Below, piece after piece: positions 39,578 through 50,466 of a stretch of DNA of 64,000 bases. The notes below the pieces were generated by a model, which saw only the letters and a list, made by a program, of their open reading frames with translations, ran no database searches and was not told where the DNA came from. Position 1 is the first letter of the stretch; every line of letters begins with the position of its first letter. The DNA is from Tumebacillus permanentifrigoris. GTDB taxonomy: Bacteria; Bacillota; Bacilli; Tumebacillales; Tumebacillaceae. Position numbers and translations under genes: made by a program. The DNA is taken from assembly GCF_003148565.1 (NCBI RefSeq), contig NZ_QGGL01000015.1:1-64000 (forward strand). Direction: 5' to 3'.

Positions 39578-40549
39578 ATGTTCCAGATCACCCCGTACCC
39601 TGAATGGTCTTGGTCGCACTCGCGCGATCATCTCTTCCAAGAGTGCCCACGACGGTACTTTTATCATTATTACGGCTCCCACAACGGCTGGCTCCGCGAT
39701 GCGACAGAGGAGCAGCGCACGACGTACCGCTTGAAACAGATGGCCAACCTCTACCTGATCTTTGGGGATGCGCTGCACCAACTGGCGGATATGTACATCC
39801 GGCAGTGGCAGGCAAAGGGCCACCTGTTCTCCTTCACGGAGCTGTATGACAAGCTCCGCAACCTGATGAACCAAGCGGTGCTCGAATCGAAAAACGTCCC
39901 GCAATGGGCCGAGGCACCGAAAAAGCGCAAGATGCTGGTGGAGATGTACTACTACCAACAACTGCCCAAGAAAATTGTCGAGTCGATCAAGGAGCGGATG
40001 GACACCTGTCTGCAAAACTTGCTCGACAGCGAATCCCTACGAGAGATCACCACCGATCCACGCGTGGAGATTCTGGAGATGGAGAAGCTGAACACGATCT
40101 ACGTGCGCGGGGAAAAAGTCTACGTGAAACTTGACATCCTCTATCGGATCGGGGAGCGCTACATCATCGCAGACTGGAAGACCGGGCAGGAGGATGACAG
40201 CATTGAGGAGCAGTTGTACCTCTACGCCTACTACCTGACGCGTGAACTCGGCGTGCCGCTGGAGCAGATTGAGATCCGCACCGAGTACCTGCTGCCTGGC
40301 ACCTGCAAGAAAACCACCGTCACCGCAGCCAACATTGAGCAGATCGAGGAAAAAATCGTCGCCAGCACCACGGAGATGAAGTCCTACCTGCAAAATCCTG
40401 TGCAAAACCAACCGCTCTCGATCCTCGACTTCCAAGGAGCGGCCCACCCGCGCTCCTGCCGCTTCTGCAACTACCGCCAACTCTGCGAATTGAAAGACCG
40501 CGAACTGACGGATGCGACAGATGTCGAACTGGACGAGAACGCAGGATAA
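39578..40549 (+). CDS. PD-(D/E)XK nuclease with Fe-S-type cysteines (Cas4/RecB-like)
   Basis: The 323-residue protein begins WSHSRDHLFQECPRRYFYHYYG, with the first Cys of a Cas4/AddB-type cluster. FGDALHQLAD supplies the His of motif I, KLDILYR near residue 185 and IADWKTG near residue 198 form the D...(D)xK core, and SCRFCNYRQLCE provides the other three Cys. All nuclease and cluster residues are present. No cas genes or CRISPR array are near, so it is a stand-alone RecB-like nuclease, probably in repair. AAAGGAG is 7 bases before ATG 39578. Confidence 0.88.
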   Translation: MFQITPYPEWSWSHSRDHLFQECPRRYFYHYYGSHNGWLRDATEEQRTTYRLKQMANLYLIFGDALHQLADMYIRQWQAKGHLFSFTELYDKLRNLMNQAVLESKNVPQWAEAPKKRKMLVEMYYYQQLPKKIVESIKERMDTCLQNLLDSESLREITTDPRVEILEMEKLNTIYVRGEKVYVKLDILYRIGERYIIADWKTGQEDDSIEEQLYLYAYYLTRELGVPLEQIEIRTEYLLPGTCKKTTVTAANIEQIEEKIVASTTEMKSYLQNPVQNQPLSILDFQGAAHPRSCRFCNYRQLCELKDRELTDATDVELDENAG

Positions 40550-40636
40550 GGAGCGCCTTGAATCCATCCTCTAAGTAGATGCAGTATCCAAGAAGATGCA
40601 GGACAGACCTGTCACGAAAAAATTCGCGGCAACATA

Positions 40637-40672
40637 ATGGCCAGCATCAAGTACGAAATCGACGGGCTGGCC
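40637..40672 (+). repeat. Inverted repeat upstream of the hrcA operon
   Basis: TGGCCAGC and GCTGGCCA are perfectly complementary around a 20-base loop. No T-run follows, so it is not a standard terminator. Confidence 0.6.
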
Positions 40673-40685
40673 ACCTTCTTATATT

Positions 40686-40725
40686 CAAAAAAAGTCGCTC
40701 TGTGAACAACACGCGACTTTTTTTC
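40686..40725 (+). terminator. Terminator ahead of the hrcA operon
   Basis: AAAAAAAGTCGC and GCGACTTTTTTT flank a 14-base loop; it insulates the heat-shock operon from the nuclease gene. Confidence 0.8.
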
Positions 40726-40743
40726 ATTTTTGGTGGGATTCCG

Positions 40744-40773
40744 TTGACAACGGCACGCCGATTTTGCTACATT
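40744..40773 (+). promoter_or_regulatory. Sigma-A promoter of the hrcA-dnaK operon
   Basis: TTGACA (40744-40749) and TACATT (40768-40773) are 18 bases apart. The CIRCE operator covers the expected start site. Confidence 0.75.
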
Positions 40774-40783
40774 TTATCTAGAC

Positions 40784-40810
40784 TTAGCACTCGTAGTGAT
40801 CGAGTGCTAA
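40784..40810 (+). promoter_or_regulatory. CIRCE operator (HrcA binding site)
   Basis: TTAGCACTC-N9-GAGTGCTAA is a perfect copy of the CIRCE consensus. HrcA binds it and represses the operon until heat shock. Confidence 0.98.
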
Positions 40811-40840
40811 CAAAGCGACAAAATGGGAGGCGTGCTCGCT

Positions 40841-41890
40841 ATGTTGACCGATCGTCAGAAAGTCATTCTGCAAGTCTTGGTGGATGATTACATTCGCTCG
40901 GCGGAACCGGTTGGCTCGCGCACGATCTCCAAGCGACCGGACATGTCGATTTCACCGGCGACCATCCGCAACGAGATGGCCGATCTGGAGGAACTGGGCT
41001 ACCTCGAACAGCCGCATACCTCCGCCGGGCGCATCCCGTCGCAAAAGGGCTACCGTTTTTACGTAGACCACCTCATGAACCCTGACAACGACGAGGAGAG
41101 CAGCGATGTCAGCACGATTCGTTCGAGCTTCCTGACTCGCCTCGATGAGATGGAACAAGTGGTGCAACAGACCGCGACGATCCTGTCCAGTCTGACCAAC
41201 TACACCGCCATCGTCCTCGGTCCGCAGGTGTTCACCACCAAGTTGCACAGCATTCAACTGCAACTGCTCTCGCTGGAAACGCGCATGGCGGTGGCGATCA
41301 TCGTCACCGACAACGGTCACGTCGAATCGCGCAAGGTGATGATCCCGGAGGGGCTCCCCCCGGAAGCGCTACAGCACTATGTGGAACTGCTCAACCGCAA
41401 ACTGGTCGGCGTCCCGCTGCATAAGCTGAAAATGGCTCTGCACACCGAAGTCGCCGACGAACTCCGCCGCTACTCCGAACAGTTTGAGGGTGCGATGATG
41501 TTGTTCGATCAGATGGTCGAACCGACCGATGAAGCAGCCGGTGCGCAGAAAATCTACCTTGGCGGTGCCACCCGGATCATGAACCAACCGGAGTTCCGCG
41601 ATGTAGAAAAGCTCAAACCGCTGCTCGACATGTTCGAACAGACGCAAAAACTGCTTCGGATGCTCGAAGGCACCTCCACAGGCGGCGTCCAAGTGCGGAT
41701 CGGACAGGAGAACGCGATCGAGACGATCCATGAATGCTCGTTGGTCACCGCTTCCTACACCATCGACGGCATCCCCGTCGGAGCGATCGGGGTGCTCGGC
41801 CCCACGCGCATGGAGTACGGACGCGTGATCCACACGCTGCACCAGTTCTCGTCGTCACTTTCGCACATGTTGACGCAATTGTATAAATAA
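40841..41890 (+). CDS. hrcA: Heat-inducible repressor HrcA
   Basis: The 349-residue repressor has an N-terminal winged helix (MLTDRQKVILQVLVDDYI, PVGSRTISKRPDMSISPATIRNEM, LEELGYLEQPHTSAGRIPS) and a GAF-like dimerisation part ending GAIGVLGPTRMEYGRVI. ATG at 40841 has GGGAGG 10 bases upstream. It is the first gene of the operon and is controlled by its own CIRCE site. Confidence 0.97.
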   Translation: MLTDRQKVILQVLVDDYIRSAEPVGSRTISKRPDMSISPATIRNEMADLEELGYLEQPHTSAGRIPSQKGYRFYVDHLMNPDNDEESSDVSTIRSSFLTRLDEMEQVVQQTATILSSLTNYTAIVLGPQVFTTKLHSIQLQLLSLETRMAVAIIVTDNGHVESRKVMIPEGLPPEALQHYVELLNRKLVGVPLHKLKMALHTEVADELRRYSEQFEGAMMLFDQMVEPTDEAAGAQKIYLGGATRIMNQPEFRDVEKLKPLLDMFEQTQKLLRMLEGTSTGGVQVRIGQENAIETIHECSLVTASYTIDGIPVGAIGVLGPTRMEYGRVIHTLHQFSSSLSHMLTQLYK

Positions 41891-41940
41891 TCGCCTGCTG
41901 TTTCATACTTGATGAGGTAGTTTCGTAGAGCCAACCAACC

Positions 41941-41963
41941 AAGAGGAGGGACAACCTCCTCTT
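41941..41963 (+). promoter_or_regulatory. Perfect hairpin between hrcA and the chaperonin gene
   Basis: AAGAGGAGG-GACAA-CCTCCTCTT is a 9-bp perfect stem with no T-run after it. It could be an mRNA processing or stability element inside the operon. One arm also resembles a ribosome site that the other arm would hide. Confidence 0.55.
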
Positions 41964-41990
41964 ACATAAGACGGATAGGAGTTATGCCGG

Positions 41991-43538
41991 ATGAGTCAGT
42001 CCCCTAGTCCAAAGCCGCAAGAAGGCGACGAACGGCTGGCCGCGCTGTACTCGAACGCGACCGCCGTGCGCGCCATCGCCTCCGCCGTAGAAGGAACGAT
42101 CGGTCCGAAGGGGCTCGATACGATGCTTGTCGACACCCAAGGCCACGTGGTCATCACCAACGATGGCGTGACGATTCTCAATCGCATGGAAGTTACACAC
42201 CCGGCCGCCAAGATGCTGATCAACGTCGCCTCCGCACAACAAGAGGAGATTGGGGACGGCACCACGACGGCGACGTTGCTGGCAGCGGCGCTTTTGAATG
42301 AGGGAGTGGCACAAGTCGAGCGCGGAGTTCCGGTCACGCGCGTGATCGAAGGCATCACGTCAGGGGTTTCCTACGCGGTCGAACGTCTGCAAAGTCGGGC
42401 ACGGTCGCTGGAGGGTCTTGGCGAGGATGTGCTCTACCAAGTGGCGATGGTCGCGGGTCGCGAACACGAAGACATCGCGCAACTCGTCACAGAGGCGGCC
42501 CAGTTGATCGGCTATGACAAACTGCGCGATCCACAATACCGCCTCTCCGATCACGTCATGTCCAGCGTCGGCGCGGGCTCAGAAGTGTTCCAAGGTCTGA
42601 TCCTCAACAAACAGCGCATGTCGCCGCAGATGCCCGACCGCGTCGAGGAAGCCAAGATTCTACTGATCGACGATGCGCTGGAGCCGGAGGAGATCGATTC
42701 CGAAGCGCTCGGCACGGAAGCAGGCTTCCAACTCTACCGCCAGTACAAGGAAGATTTCCGCAAAAACGTTGATGCCCTCGTCACGCTCGGAATCAACGTG
42801 GTCTGCACAGACCGCGGCGTCTCGCCCGTTGCAGAGGAAGTGCTCGGCGAAGCGGGCGTGATGATCGTCCAACGCGTTGCTTCCAAAGACCTGCGCAAGA
42901 TCGCGGAGCACACGGGTGCCCGCCCGATCAAGCGCACCGGCATCGCCAAGTCAGCGGAGGAATTGCACCGCTTCCTCGGCTGGGCCGAAGCGGTTTTTGA
43001 AGACGAGCGGATGGAGACGATTCGCATCGTGGGTGGTTACGGCAAATCGCTGGCCACGATCCTCGTCGGAGCCTCGACGGAGGAAGTGGTGGGCGAACGT
43101 TCGCGCATCGCCCGCGACGCAGCATCGTCTGTGCAGGCAGCCGTTCGCGGCGGCGTCGTGCCGGGCGGCGGTTCTGTGGAACTCTGGACGGCACGCGAAG
43201 TGGAAAAAATGCGCGAAACCGTGCGCGGCATGACCGGATTCGGCGTCGAAGCGGTCGCCCGCGCCTTGCGCAAACCGATGACGCAGATCGTGCAGAACGC
43301 GGGGTTCAACCCGTTGGAGAAGGTCGAGGAAGCCAATGTCGCCCAAATTGAGCAGGCCTCCGATACCCTCGCGATCAACTGCGAGGATGGGAGCGTCTGT
43401 GACATGGCGGAATACGGCATCTACGACCCGACCCCTGTCAAACTGCACGCCCTGCGCGCCGCTGGAGAAGTCACCGTCGCCATCATGCGCATCCATACCA
43501 TCATTCGGATGAAGGACCGCACGGATGAGGAAGAATAA
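41991..43538 (+). CDS. Group III (archaeal-type, TCP-1-like) chaperonin
   Basis: The 515-residue chaperonin is of the thermosome/CCT type and not Gro[31 protein letters not shown], the ATP-binding [15 protein letters not shown] (Gly88-Thr93), [10 protein letters not shown] and the TCP-1-like apical domain are present; there is no GroEL-type GGM tail. Group III chaperonins are a small set known from some Firmicutes, where they sit in the hsp70 operon exactly as here. They need no GroES because a built-in lid closes the cage. ATG at 41991 has GGAG 9 bases upstream. Heat control through CIRCE is expected. Confidence 0.93.
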   Translation: MSQSPSPKPQEGDERLAALYSNATAVRAIASAVEGTIGPKGLDTMLVDTQGHVVITNDGVTILNRMEVTHPAAKMLINVASAQQEEIGDGTTTATLLAAALLNEGVAQVERGVPVTRVIEGITSGVSYAVERLQSRARSLEGLGEDVLYQVAMVAGREHEDIAQLVTEAAQLIGYDKLRDPQYRLSDHVMSSVGAGSEVFQGLILNKQRMSPQMPDRVEEAKILLIDDALEPEEIDSEALGTEAGFQLYRQYKEDFRKNVDALVTLGINVVCTDRGVSPVAEEVLGEAGVMIVQRVASKDLRKIAEHTGARPIKRTGIAKSAEELHRFLGWAEAVFEDERMETIRIVGGYGKSLATILVGASTEEVVGERSRIARDAASSVQAAVRGGVVPGGGSVELWTAREVEKMRETVRGMTGFGVEAVARALRKPMTQIVQNAGFNPLEKVEEANVAQIEQASDTLAINCEDGSVCDMAEYGIYDPTPVKLHALRAAGEVTVAIMRIHTIIRMKDRTDEEE

Positions 43539-43563
43539 AGGCTTTTTTAGGAGGTTCAACAAA

Positions 43564-44112
43564 ATGGAAGACAACCGTATGGAAGAGACTGTTGACACCC
43601 TGGAAACCGAAGCTGTCGAAACGGAAGCTCCGGGAGTTGAGGACACCCGCACCCGTGAGGAATTGCTCGCGGAAGTGGCACGTCTGGGCGCCGAAGCGGA
43701 CGATTACAAGACTCGCTACCTGCGCGCACAGGCAGACTTTGATAACTTCCGCCGTCGCAGTCGTCAGGAGAAGGAAGAGTTCGCAGCCTATGCGAACACC
43801 AAGATCATCGAGGAACTGCTCCCGGTGCTCGACACCTTCGAGATGGCGATGAAGTCGGCCGACAACAGCGATGCCAAAACGCTGCTCACCGGCATCGACA
43901 TGGTCTACCGTCAGCTGCAAACCGCACTCAGCAACTATGGTCTGAGCGCGATTGAGTCGGTCGGCCAGCCGTTTGACCCCAATGTCCATGAAGGTGTGAT
44001 GCAAGTGGAGTCTGCGGATCACCCGGCAGGCACTGTCGTCATGGAGATGCGCAAGGGCTACAAGCTCAAGGAAAAAACCATTCGCCCTGCGATGGTTCAA
44101 GTCAGCCAATAA
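43564..44112 (+). CDS. grpE: Nucleotide exchange factor GrpE
   Basis: The 182-residue co-chaperone releases ADP from DnaK. An acidic disordered N-terminus and a long coiled coil (REELLAEVARLGAEADDYKTRYLRAQADFDNFRRR) lead to the C-terminal beta domain (GQPFDPNVHEGVMQVES ... RKGYKLKEKTIRPAMVQV). ATG at 43564 is chosen because AGGAGG lies 9 bases upstream; a longer reading would overlap the chaperonin gene end. Confidence 0.97.
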   Translation: MEDNRMEETVDTLETEAVETEAPGVEDTRTREELLAEVARLGAEADDYKTRYLRAQADFDNFRRRSRQEKEEFAAYANTKIIEELLPVLDTFEMAMKSADNSDAKTLLTGIDMVYRQLQTALSNYGLSAIESVGQPFDPNVHEGVMQVESADHPAGTVVMEMRKGYKLKEKTIRPAMVQVSQ

Positions 44113-44124
44113 CTTTTTTCCTAG

Positions 44125-45990
<1,866 letters not shown>

Positions 45991-46007
45991 GAAATGAGTG
46001 AGCGGTC

Positions 46008-47153
46008 GTGAGCAAACGAGATTATTATGAAGTCCTCGGCGTCGGCAAGGATGCGACGCCAGAGGAAGTCAAAAAGGCCTACCGCAAACTCGCACGCCAA
46101 TACCACCCGGACGTCAACAAAGACGATCCGTCTGCCGGAGATAAGTTCAAGGAAGTCTCAGAGGCATATGAGACGCTCTCCGATTCGAACAAACGCGCGA
46201 GCTATGACCGCTTTGGTCACCAAGACCCGAACCAGTTCGGGGGCGGTGGCGGCGGTTTTGGCGGAGGCGGTCAAGGATTTGGCGACTTCGGCGACATTTT
46301 TGACATGTTCTTTGGTGGCGGTGGTGGTGGCGGTCGTGGGCAGCGCAACGGCCCGCAACGCGGCCAAGACTTGCAGTACCAGATGCAAGTTGAATTCAAG
46401 GAAGCGGCATTCGGCGTGGAGAAAACCATTGAGATCCCACGCTGGGAGGAGTGCGACACCTGTGACGGCTCCGGTGCGAAGCCAGGCACCAACGTGTCCT
46501 CCTGCTCGACTTGTAACGGCAGTGGACAGCAGGAGCAGGTCGTCAACACACCGCTTGGCCGCATGGTCAACCGCACGACATGCCGCACCTGTGCAGGCAC
46601 TGGCAAAAAAATCGAGCAGAAGTGCGGAACCTGTCACGGCGAGGGCAAAGTGCGCAAGCGCCGTCAGATGAAAATCAACGTCCCGCCGGGCGTCGACACC
46701 GGCAACCGCATCCGCGTGAGTGGCGCGGGTGAGATGGGCGCCAAAGGTGGCCCGCCGGGTGACTTGTTCGTCGTGCTCGTCGTGCGCGACCATGATTTCT
46801 TTGAGCGCGAGGGCGAGGATGTGTACTGCGAAGTGCCGCTGACGTTTGTGCAAGCAGCGCTTGGCGATGAGATCGAAGTCCCGACCATCGATGGCAAAGT
46901 CATGCTCCGCATCCCAGAAGGCACCCAGACGGGCAAAGTTTTCCGTCTGCGCGGGCAGGGCATTCCGGTGCTCAACCGTTCCAACGTGCGTGGTGACCAG
47001 CACGTGCGCATCACCGTCGTCACTCCGAACAACTTGAACGACAGACAAAAAGAGCTGTTGCGCGAGTTGGCCTCGACGATGGGCGAGGATACGCACGAGC
47101 AGGAACGCTCGATGTTCGAACGCTTGAAGGACGCTTTATTCCGCAGCAATTGA
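46008..47153 (+). CDS. dnaJ: Co-chaperone DnaJ (Hsp40)
   Basis: A 381-residue class A DnaJ. The J domain has the HPD motif (33-35), followed by a Gly/Phe-rich linker and four zinc-binding repeats ([32 protein letters not shown]), then the C-terminal substrate domains. GTG at 46008 has only a weak ribosome site (GAGCGG), so translation may depend on coupling to dnaK 17 bases upstream. Confidence 0.97.
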   Translation: MSKRDYYEVLGVGKDATPEEVKKAYRKLARQYHPDVNKDDPSAGDKFKEVSEAYETLSDSNKRASYDRFGHQDPNQFGGGGGGFGGGGQGFGDFGDIFDMFFGGGGGGGRGQRNGPQRGQDLQYQMQVEFKEAAFGVEKTIEIPRWEECDTCDGSGAKPGTNVSSCSTCNGSGQQEQVVNTPLGRMVNRTTCRTCAGTGKKIEQKCGTCHGEGKVRKRRQMKINVPPGVDTGNRIRVSGAGEMGAKGGPPGDLFVVLVVRDHDFFEREGEDVYCEVPLTFVQAALGDEIEVPTIDGKVMLRIPEGTQTGKVFRLRGQGIPVLNRSNVRGDQHVRITVVTPNNLNDRQKELLRELASTMGEDTHEQERSMFERLKDALFRSN

Positions 47154-47156
47154 CCC

Positions 47157-47221
47157 AAAATCCACAGGTGGTAGATCCCGTGTCTAGCGGGCATCCTATC
47201 ACCTGTGGATTTATTTTTGCA
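47157..47221 (+). terminator. Terminator of the hrcA-dnaJ operon
   Basis: ATCCACAGGTG pairs with CACCTGTGGAT around an inner CCCG/CGGG stem, then TTTATTTTT. It separates dnaJ from prmA, which in many relatives is read through. Confidence 0.8.
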
Positions 47222-47282
47222 GGTATGGTATTTTTTATTTTGCATGTCAAAAAAGTCTACGATCACCCAAGGGGGTACATAT

Positions 47283-48218
47283 ATGCAGTGGGCGGAAGTG
47301 CAAGTGCTGACCACAGAGGAAGCGGTGGAAGCCGTCTCAGCGATTTTTGAGCGCTTCGGAGCGAATGGAGTTGTGCTGGAGGACAGCAACGACTTGACCC
47401 GCACGTGGGAGGACCGCTACGGCGAAATCTACGGGCTGAACCCGGCCGATTTTCCGGAATCGGGCGTGCGCGTGAAGGCGTATGTCGCAGTGGAGATCTG
47501 GCAGGAAGCGATGAAGGAACAGATCGCTGCTGAAATTCGTGGTTTGCAGGAACTCGGCATCGACCCAGGTCACGTCAACGTCGAAGTGCGGATCGCCGAT
47601 GAGGAAGAATGGGCGAACGAGTGGAAAAAGTACTACCACCCGGTGCAAGTGACCGACCGCCTGACGATCAAGCCAACGTGGGAGGAATACACCCCGCGTG
47701 AGGGCGAAGTGCTGATTGAACTCGATCCGGGCATGGCGTTTGGCACGGGCACACACCCGACGACCAACCTGTGCATCCGCGTGTTGGACAAGATCATCCA
47801 GCCGGGCGATACACTGGTCGACGTTGGGTGTGGGACGGGTATCCTCTCCATCGCCTGTGCAAAATTGGGCGCCGGACAGGTGTTGGCACTCGACCTTGAC
47901 CCTGTCGCCGTGCAAGTGGCGCAGGAGAACGTGGAATTGAACCAAGTATCAGAGCAGATCACCGTCCGTGCGAACGACCTGCTCAAGGGCGTAGACGAGA
48001 AGTTCGACATCGTAGTCGCCAACATTCTCGCCGAGATCATCCTGCTGATGGTTGCATCGGCTCGTGACGTGCTGAAGCCGCAGGGCACGTTCATCACCTC
48101 TGGGATCATCAAGGAAAAAGCGGATCTCGTCCGCACCGAACTGGAGGCCCAAGGCTTCCGCATCGTCGACAAACACACCGAGGATGACTGGGTCGCCTTT
48201 GTCGCGAAACTGGCGTAA
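47283..48218 (+). CDS. prmA: Ribosomal protein L11 methyltransferase
   Basis: The 311-residue SAM-dependent enzyme methylates L11. The N-terminal substrate-recognition domain (about 1-60) precedes the Rossmann domain with PGMAFGTGTHPTT, LVDVGCGTGILSIACAKLGA and VVANILAEII. ATG at 47283 has GGGGG 7 bases upstream. Confidence 0.95.
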   Translation: MQWAEVQVLTTEEAVEAVSAIFERFGANGVVLEDSNDLTRTWEDRYGEIYGLNPADFPESGVRVKAYVAVEIWQEAMKEQIAAEIRGLQELGIDPGHVNVEVRIADEEEWANEWKKYYHPVQVTDRLTIKPTWEEYTPREGEVLIELDPGMAFGTGTHPTTNLCIRVLDKIIQPGDTLVDVGCGTGILSIACAKLGAGQVLALDLDPVAVQVAQENVELNQVSEQITVRANDLLKGVDEKFDIVVANILAEIILLMVASARDVLKPQGTFITSGIIKEKADLVRTELEAQGFRIVDKHTEDDWVAFVAKLA

Positions 48219-48243
48219 CTTTCAGAAAAAGGAGGGGTCCTGC

Positions 48244-48987
48244 GTGCAGCGTTATTTTGTAGAACCCAGCGCGATCACCGATTCGCGAGTCTCGATCACG
48301 GGCGATGATGTCAAGCACATCGTCCGCGTCATGCGCATGGAAGCCGGGGAGGAGGTCATCGTCTGTGACGGCCTCGGGCATGCCTACCGCGTGCAACTCA
48401 CCGACCTTGGCGATACCTCCGTGCAAGGCAAGATCGTGGAGATTCTCACCCAGTCGCCGGAATCGAACGTAAAAATTACCTTGGCGCAGGGCCTGCCCAA
48501 AGGTGATAAAATGGAGTTGATTGTCCAAAAAGGAACTGAAGTCGGCATCAACCGCTTCATCCCGCTGGACATGGCGCGCTGTGTTGTTCAATATGATGCC
48601 AAAAAAGAACAGAAACGCCGTGAACGCTGGCAGAAAATCGCCAAGGAAGCGGCAGAACAAGCGCACCGCAACCTGATCCCGTCGATTGGGGAACCGATGA
48701 GTTTCAAACAATTGATGAGCGCTCTTGACGGATTCGACCTCGTAGTCGTACCTTACGAAGGAGAAAAGGCCCGAGGCTTGCGCGAAGTTTTGGCGGAGCA
48801 TCCTGATGCCAAGCACATCGGGGTGCTGATCGGACCTGAGGGCGGCATCGCCGATTCAGAAATTGAAATGGCCTTGGCACAGGGGGCACTCCCTGTCACG
48901 CTGGGGCCTCGTATATTGCGCACCGAAACGGCCGGACTTGTGGCCGCGACATGCATCTACTATCACTATGGTGAGTTAGGGGGTTGA
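48244..48987 (+). CDS. rsmE: 16S rRNA m3U1498 methyltransferase
   Basis: The 247-residue SPOUT-fold enzyme has an N-terminal PUA-like part (QRYFVEPSA ... GDDVKHIVRVMRM) and the C-terminal knot with VLIGPEGGIADSEIEMA and LGPRILRTETA. GTG at 48244 has GGAGGGG 6 bases upstream. It follows prmA by 25 bases and precedes mtaB by 7, so the three genes form an operon. Confidence 0.95.
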   Translation: MQRYFVEPSAITDSRVSITGDDVKHIVRVMRMEAGEEVIVCDGLGHAYRVQLTDLGDTSVQGKIVEILTQSPESNVKITLAQGLPKGDKMELIVQKGTEVGINRFIPLDMARCVVQYDAKKEQKRRERWQKIAKEAAEQAHRNLIPSIGEPMSFKQLMSALDGFDLVVVPYEGEKARGLREVLAEHPDAKHIGVLIGPEGGIADSEIEMALAQGALPVTLGPRILRTETAGLVAATCIYYHYGELGG

Positions 48988-48994
48988 ACGACAG

Positions 48995-50374
48995 ATGAGC
49001 ACCGTTGCTTTTCACACATTGGGTTGCAAAGTCAACTCGTATGATACCGAAGCGATCTGGCACCAATTCCGCAGCACAGGCTGGACGCAAGTGGAGTTTG
49101 AGGACATCGCGGACTGCTATGTCATCAACACCTGCACCGTCACAAACACCGGGGACAAAAAATCGCGCCAGATGATTCGCCGCGCGATTCGCCGCAACCC
49201 GGACGCGACGATCGTCGTCACCGGTTGCTATGCACAGGTGGCACCCGATGAGATTCTGGAGATTCCGGGTGTTGACCTCGTCATCGGGACGCAAGGTCGC
49301 GAACAGATCTTGCAGTATGTGGAGCGCGCACAAGAGGAGAAAAGCCCGTTCAAGGTCGTCTCCTCCGTCCGCAAGCAGCGTGAGTTCGAGGAACTGGATG
49401 TGCCATACTTCAACGACCGCACACGCGCGTCGCTGAAGATTCAGGAAGGATGTAACAACTTCTGCACGTTCTGTATTATCCCGTACTCCCGTGGCTTCAT
49501 TCGCAGCCGCGACCCGCAGAACGTCATCCGCCAAGCCAAAAAACTAGTAGAGGCGGGCTACTACGAGATCGTCCTGACCGGCATTCACACCGGTGGGTAT
49601 GGTGACGATCTGGAGGACTACAACTTGGCAGACCTCCTGCGCGATCTGGAGGAAAAAGTGCCAGACTTGCGCCGCATCCGCATCTCGTCGATTGAAGCGT
49701 CGGAGCTCGATGACAAGATGATCGACGTGCTGTCGAAGTCGAAAAAAATCGTCCGTCACCTGCATATCCCGTTGCAGGCTGGCTCGAACCGCGTGCTTGA
49801 CCGCATGAACCGCAAGTACACGATCGAACAATTTGCGGAGGCGGTGCGCAGAGTTCGTGGGGCGCTGGGGGATGTGGCGATCACATCGGACGTGATCGTC
49901 GGCTTCCCAGGCGAGACGGTGGAAGACTTTGAAGGCACGTATGACTTCATCCGCGATCAGGATTTTGCCGATCTGCATGTCTTCCCGTACTCTCGTCGCA
50001 ACTTCACGCCGGCGGCGAAGTACAAGGATCAACTGACCGAGCGGGAGAAGGAAGCGCGTGTGACGCGTCTGATCAACTTGGCGAATACGTTGCAAGTGAA
50101 GTACTCGACTCGCTTCTTGGGCGAAGTTCTGGAAGTGATTCCGGAGGAGCGCGAGGAGAACGGGCAATTGATCGGATATACCGACAACTACATCAAAGTC
50201 GTGTTTGACGGTGGCGATGAGTTGTTGGGTGAGGTGGTCGCTGTGCGCCTCGACGCAGCGGGCCCGCAAGTTTCGCAAGGGACCTTTGTGGAGCGACTGA
50301 CCTTCACGGAGAAGGAAGCAGCTCCGATCGAGGAAGGGCAATTTGCAGGGGCGATGGAATTGGAAATGCTGTAA
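48995..50374 (+). CDS. mtaB: tRNA t6A37 methylthiotransferase MtaB
   Basis: The 459-residue radical SAM enzyme converts t6A37 to ms2t6A in tRNA(Lys). The N-terminal UPF0004 domain starts TVAFHTLGCKVNSYDTEAI with CYVINTCTVT and VVTGCYAQ. The radical SAM cluster motif is CNNFCTFC (Cys153, Cys157, Cys160), and a TRAM domain follows from about 375. The MtaB rather than MiaB type is indicated by GCKVN and the gene order after rsmE. Confidence 0.95.
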   Translation: MSTVAFHTLGCKVNSYDTEAIWHQFRSTGWTQVEFEDIADCYVINTCTVTNTGDKKSRQMIRRAIRRNPDATIVVTGCYAQVAPDEILEIPGVDLVIGTQGREQILQYVERAQEEKSPFKVVSSVRKQREFEELDVPYFNDRTRASLKIQEGCNNFCTFCIIPYSRGFIRSRDPQNVIRQAKKLVEAGYYEIVLTGIHTGGYGDDLEDYNLADLLRDLEEKVPDLRRIRISSIEASELDDKMIDVLSKSKKIVRHLHIPLQAGSNRVLDRMNRKYTIEQFAEAVRRVRGALGDVAITSDVIVGFPGETVEDFEGTYDFIRDQDFADLHVFPYSRRNFTPAAKYKDQLTEREKEARVTRLINLANTLQVKYSTRFLGEVLEVIPEEREENGQLIGYTDNYIKVVFDGGDELLGEVVAVRLDAAGPQVSQGTFVERLTFTEKEAAPIEEGQFAGAMELEML

Positions 50375-50380
50375 CGAGTA

Positions 50381-50417
50381 AATCCCCCAGACAGGAGACT
50401 GTGTGGGGGATTTTTTC
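50381..50417 (+). terminator. Terminator of prmA-rsmE-mtaB
   Basis: AATCCCCCA and TGGGGGATT close a stem with an inner ACAG/CTGT, followed by TTTTTT. Confidence 0.85.
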
Positions 50418-50466
50418 ATGGAGTTTCATCTCAGGTGGGGACAGGAGGGACGGGGCGACGAGGGCA

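Noticed and set aside
39578-40549. CRISPR-associated Cas4
   Set aside because: No other cas genes or repeats within the window.
40636-40704. 22-codon frame starting MASIKYEIDGLATF
   Set aside because: No ribosome site, and it runs into the terminator arm; the inverted repeat explains the sequence better.
41991-43538. GroEL
   Set aside because: Motifs and apical domain are TCP-1/thermosome-like and the GGM tail is missing.
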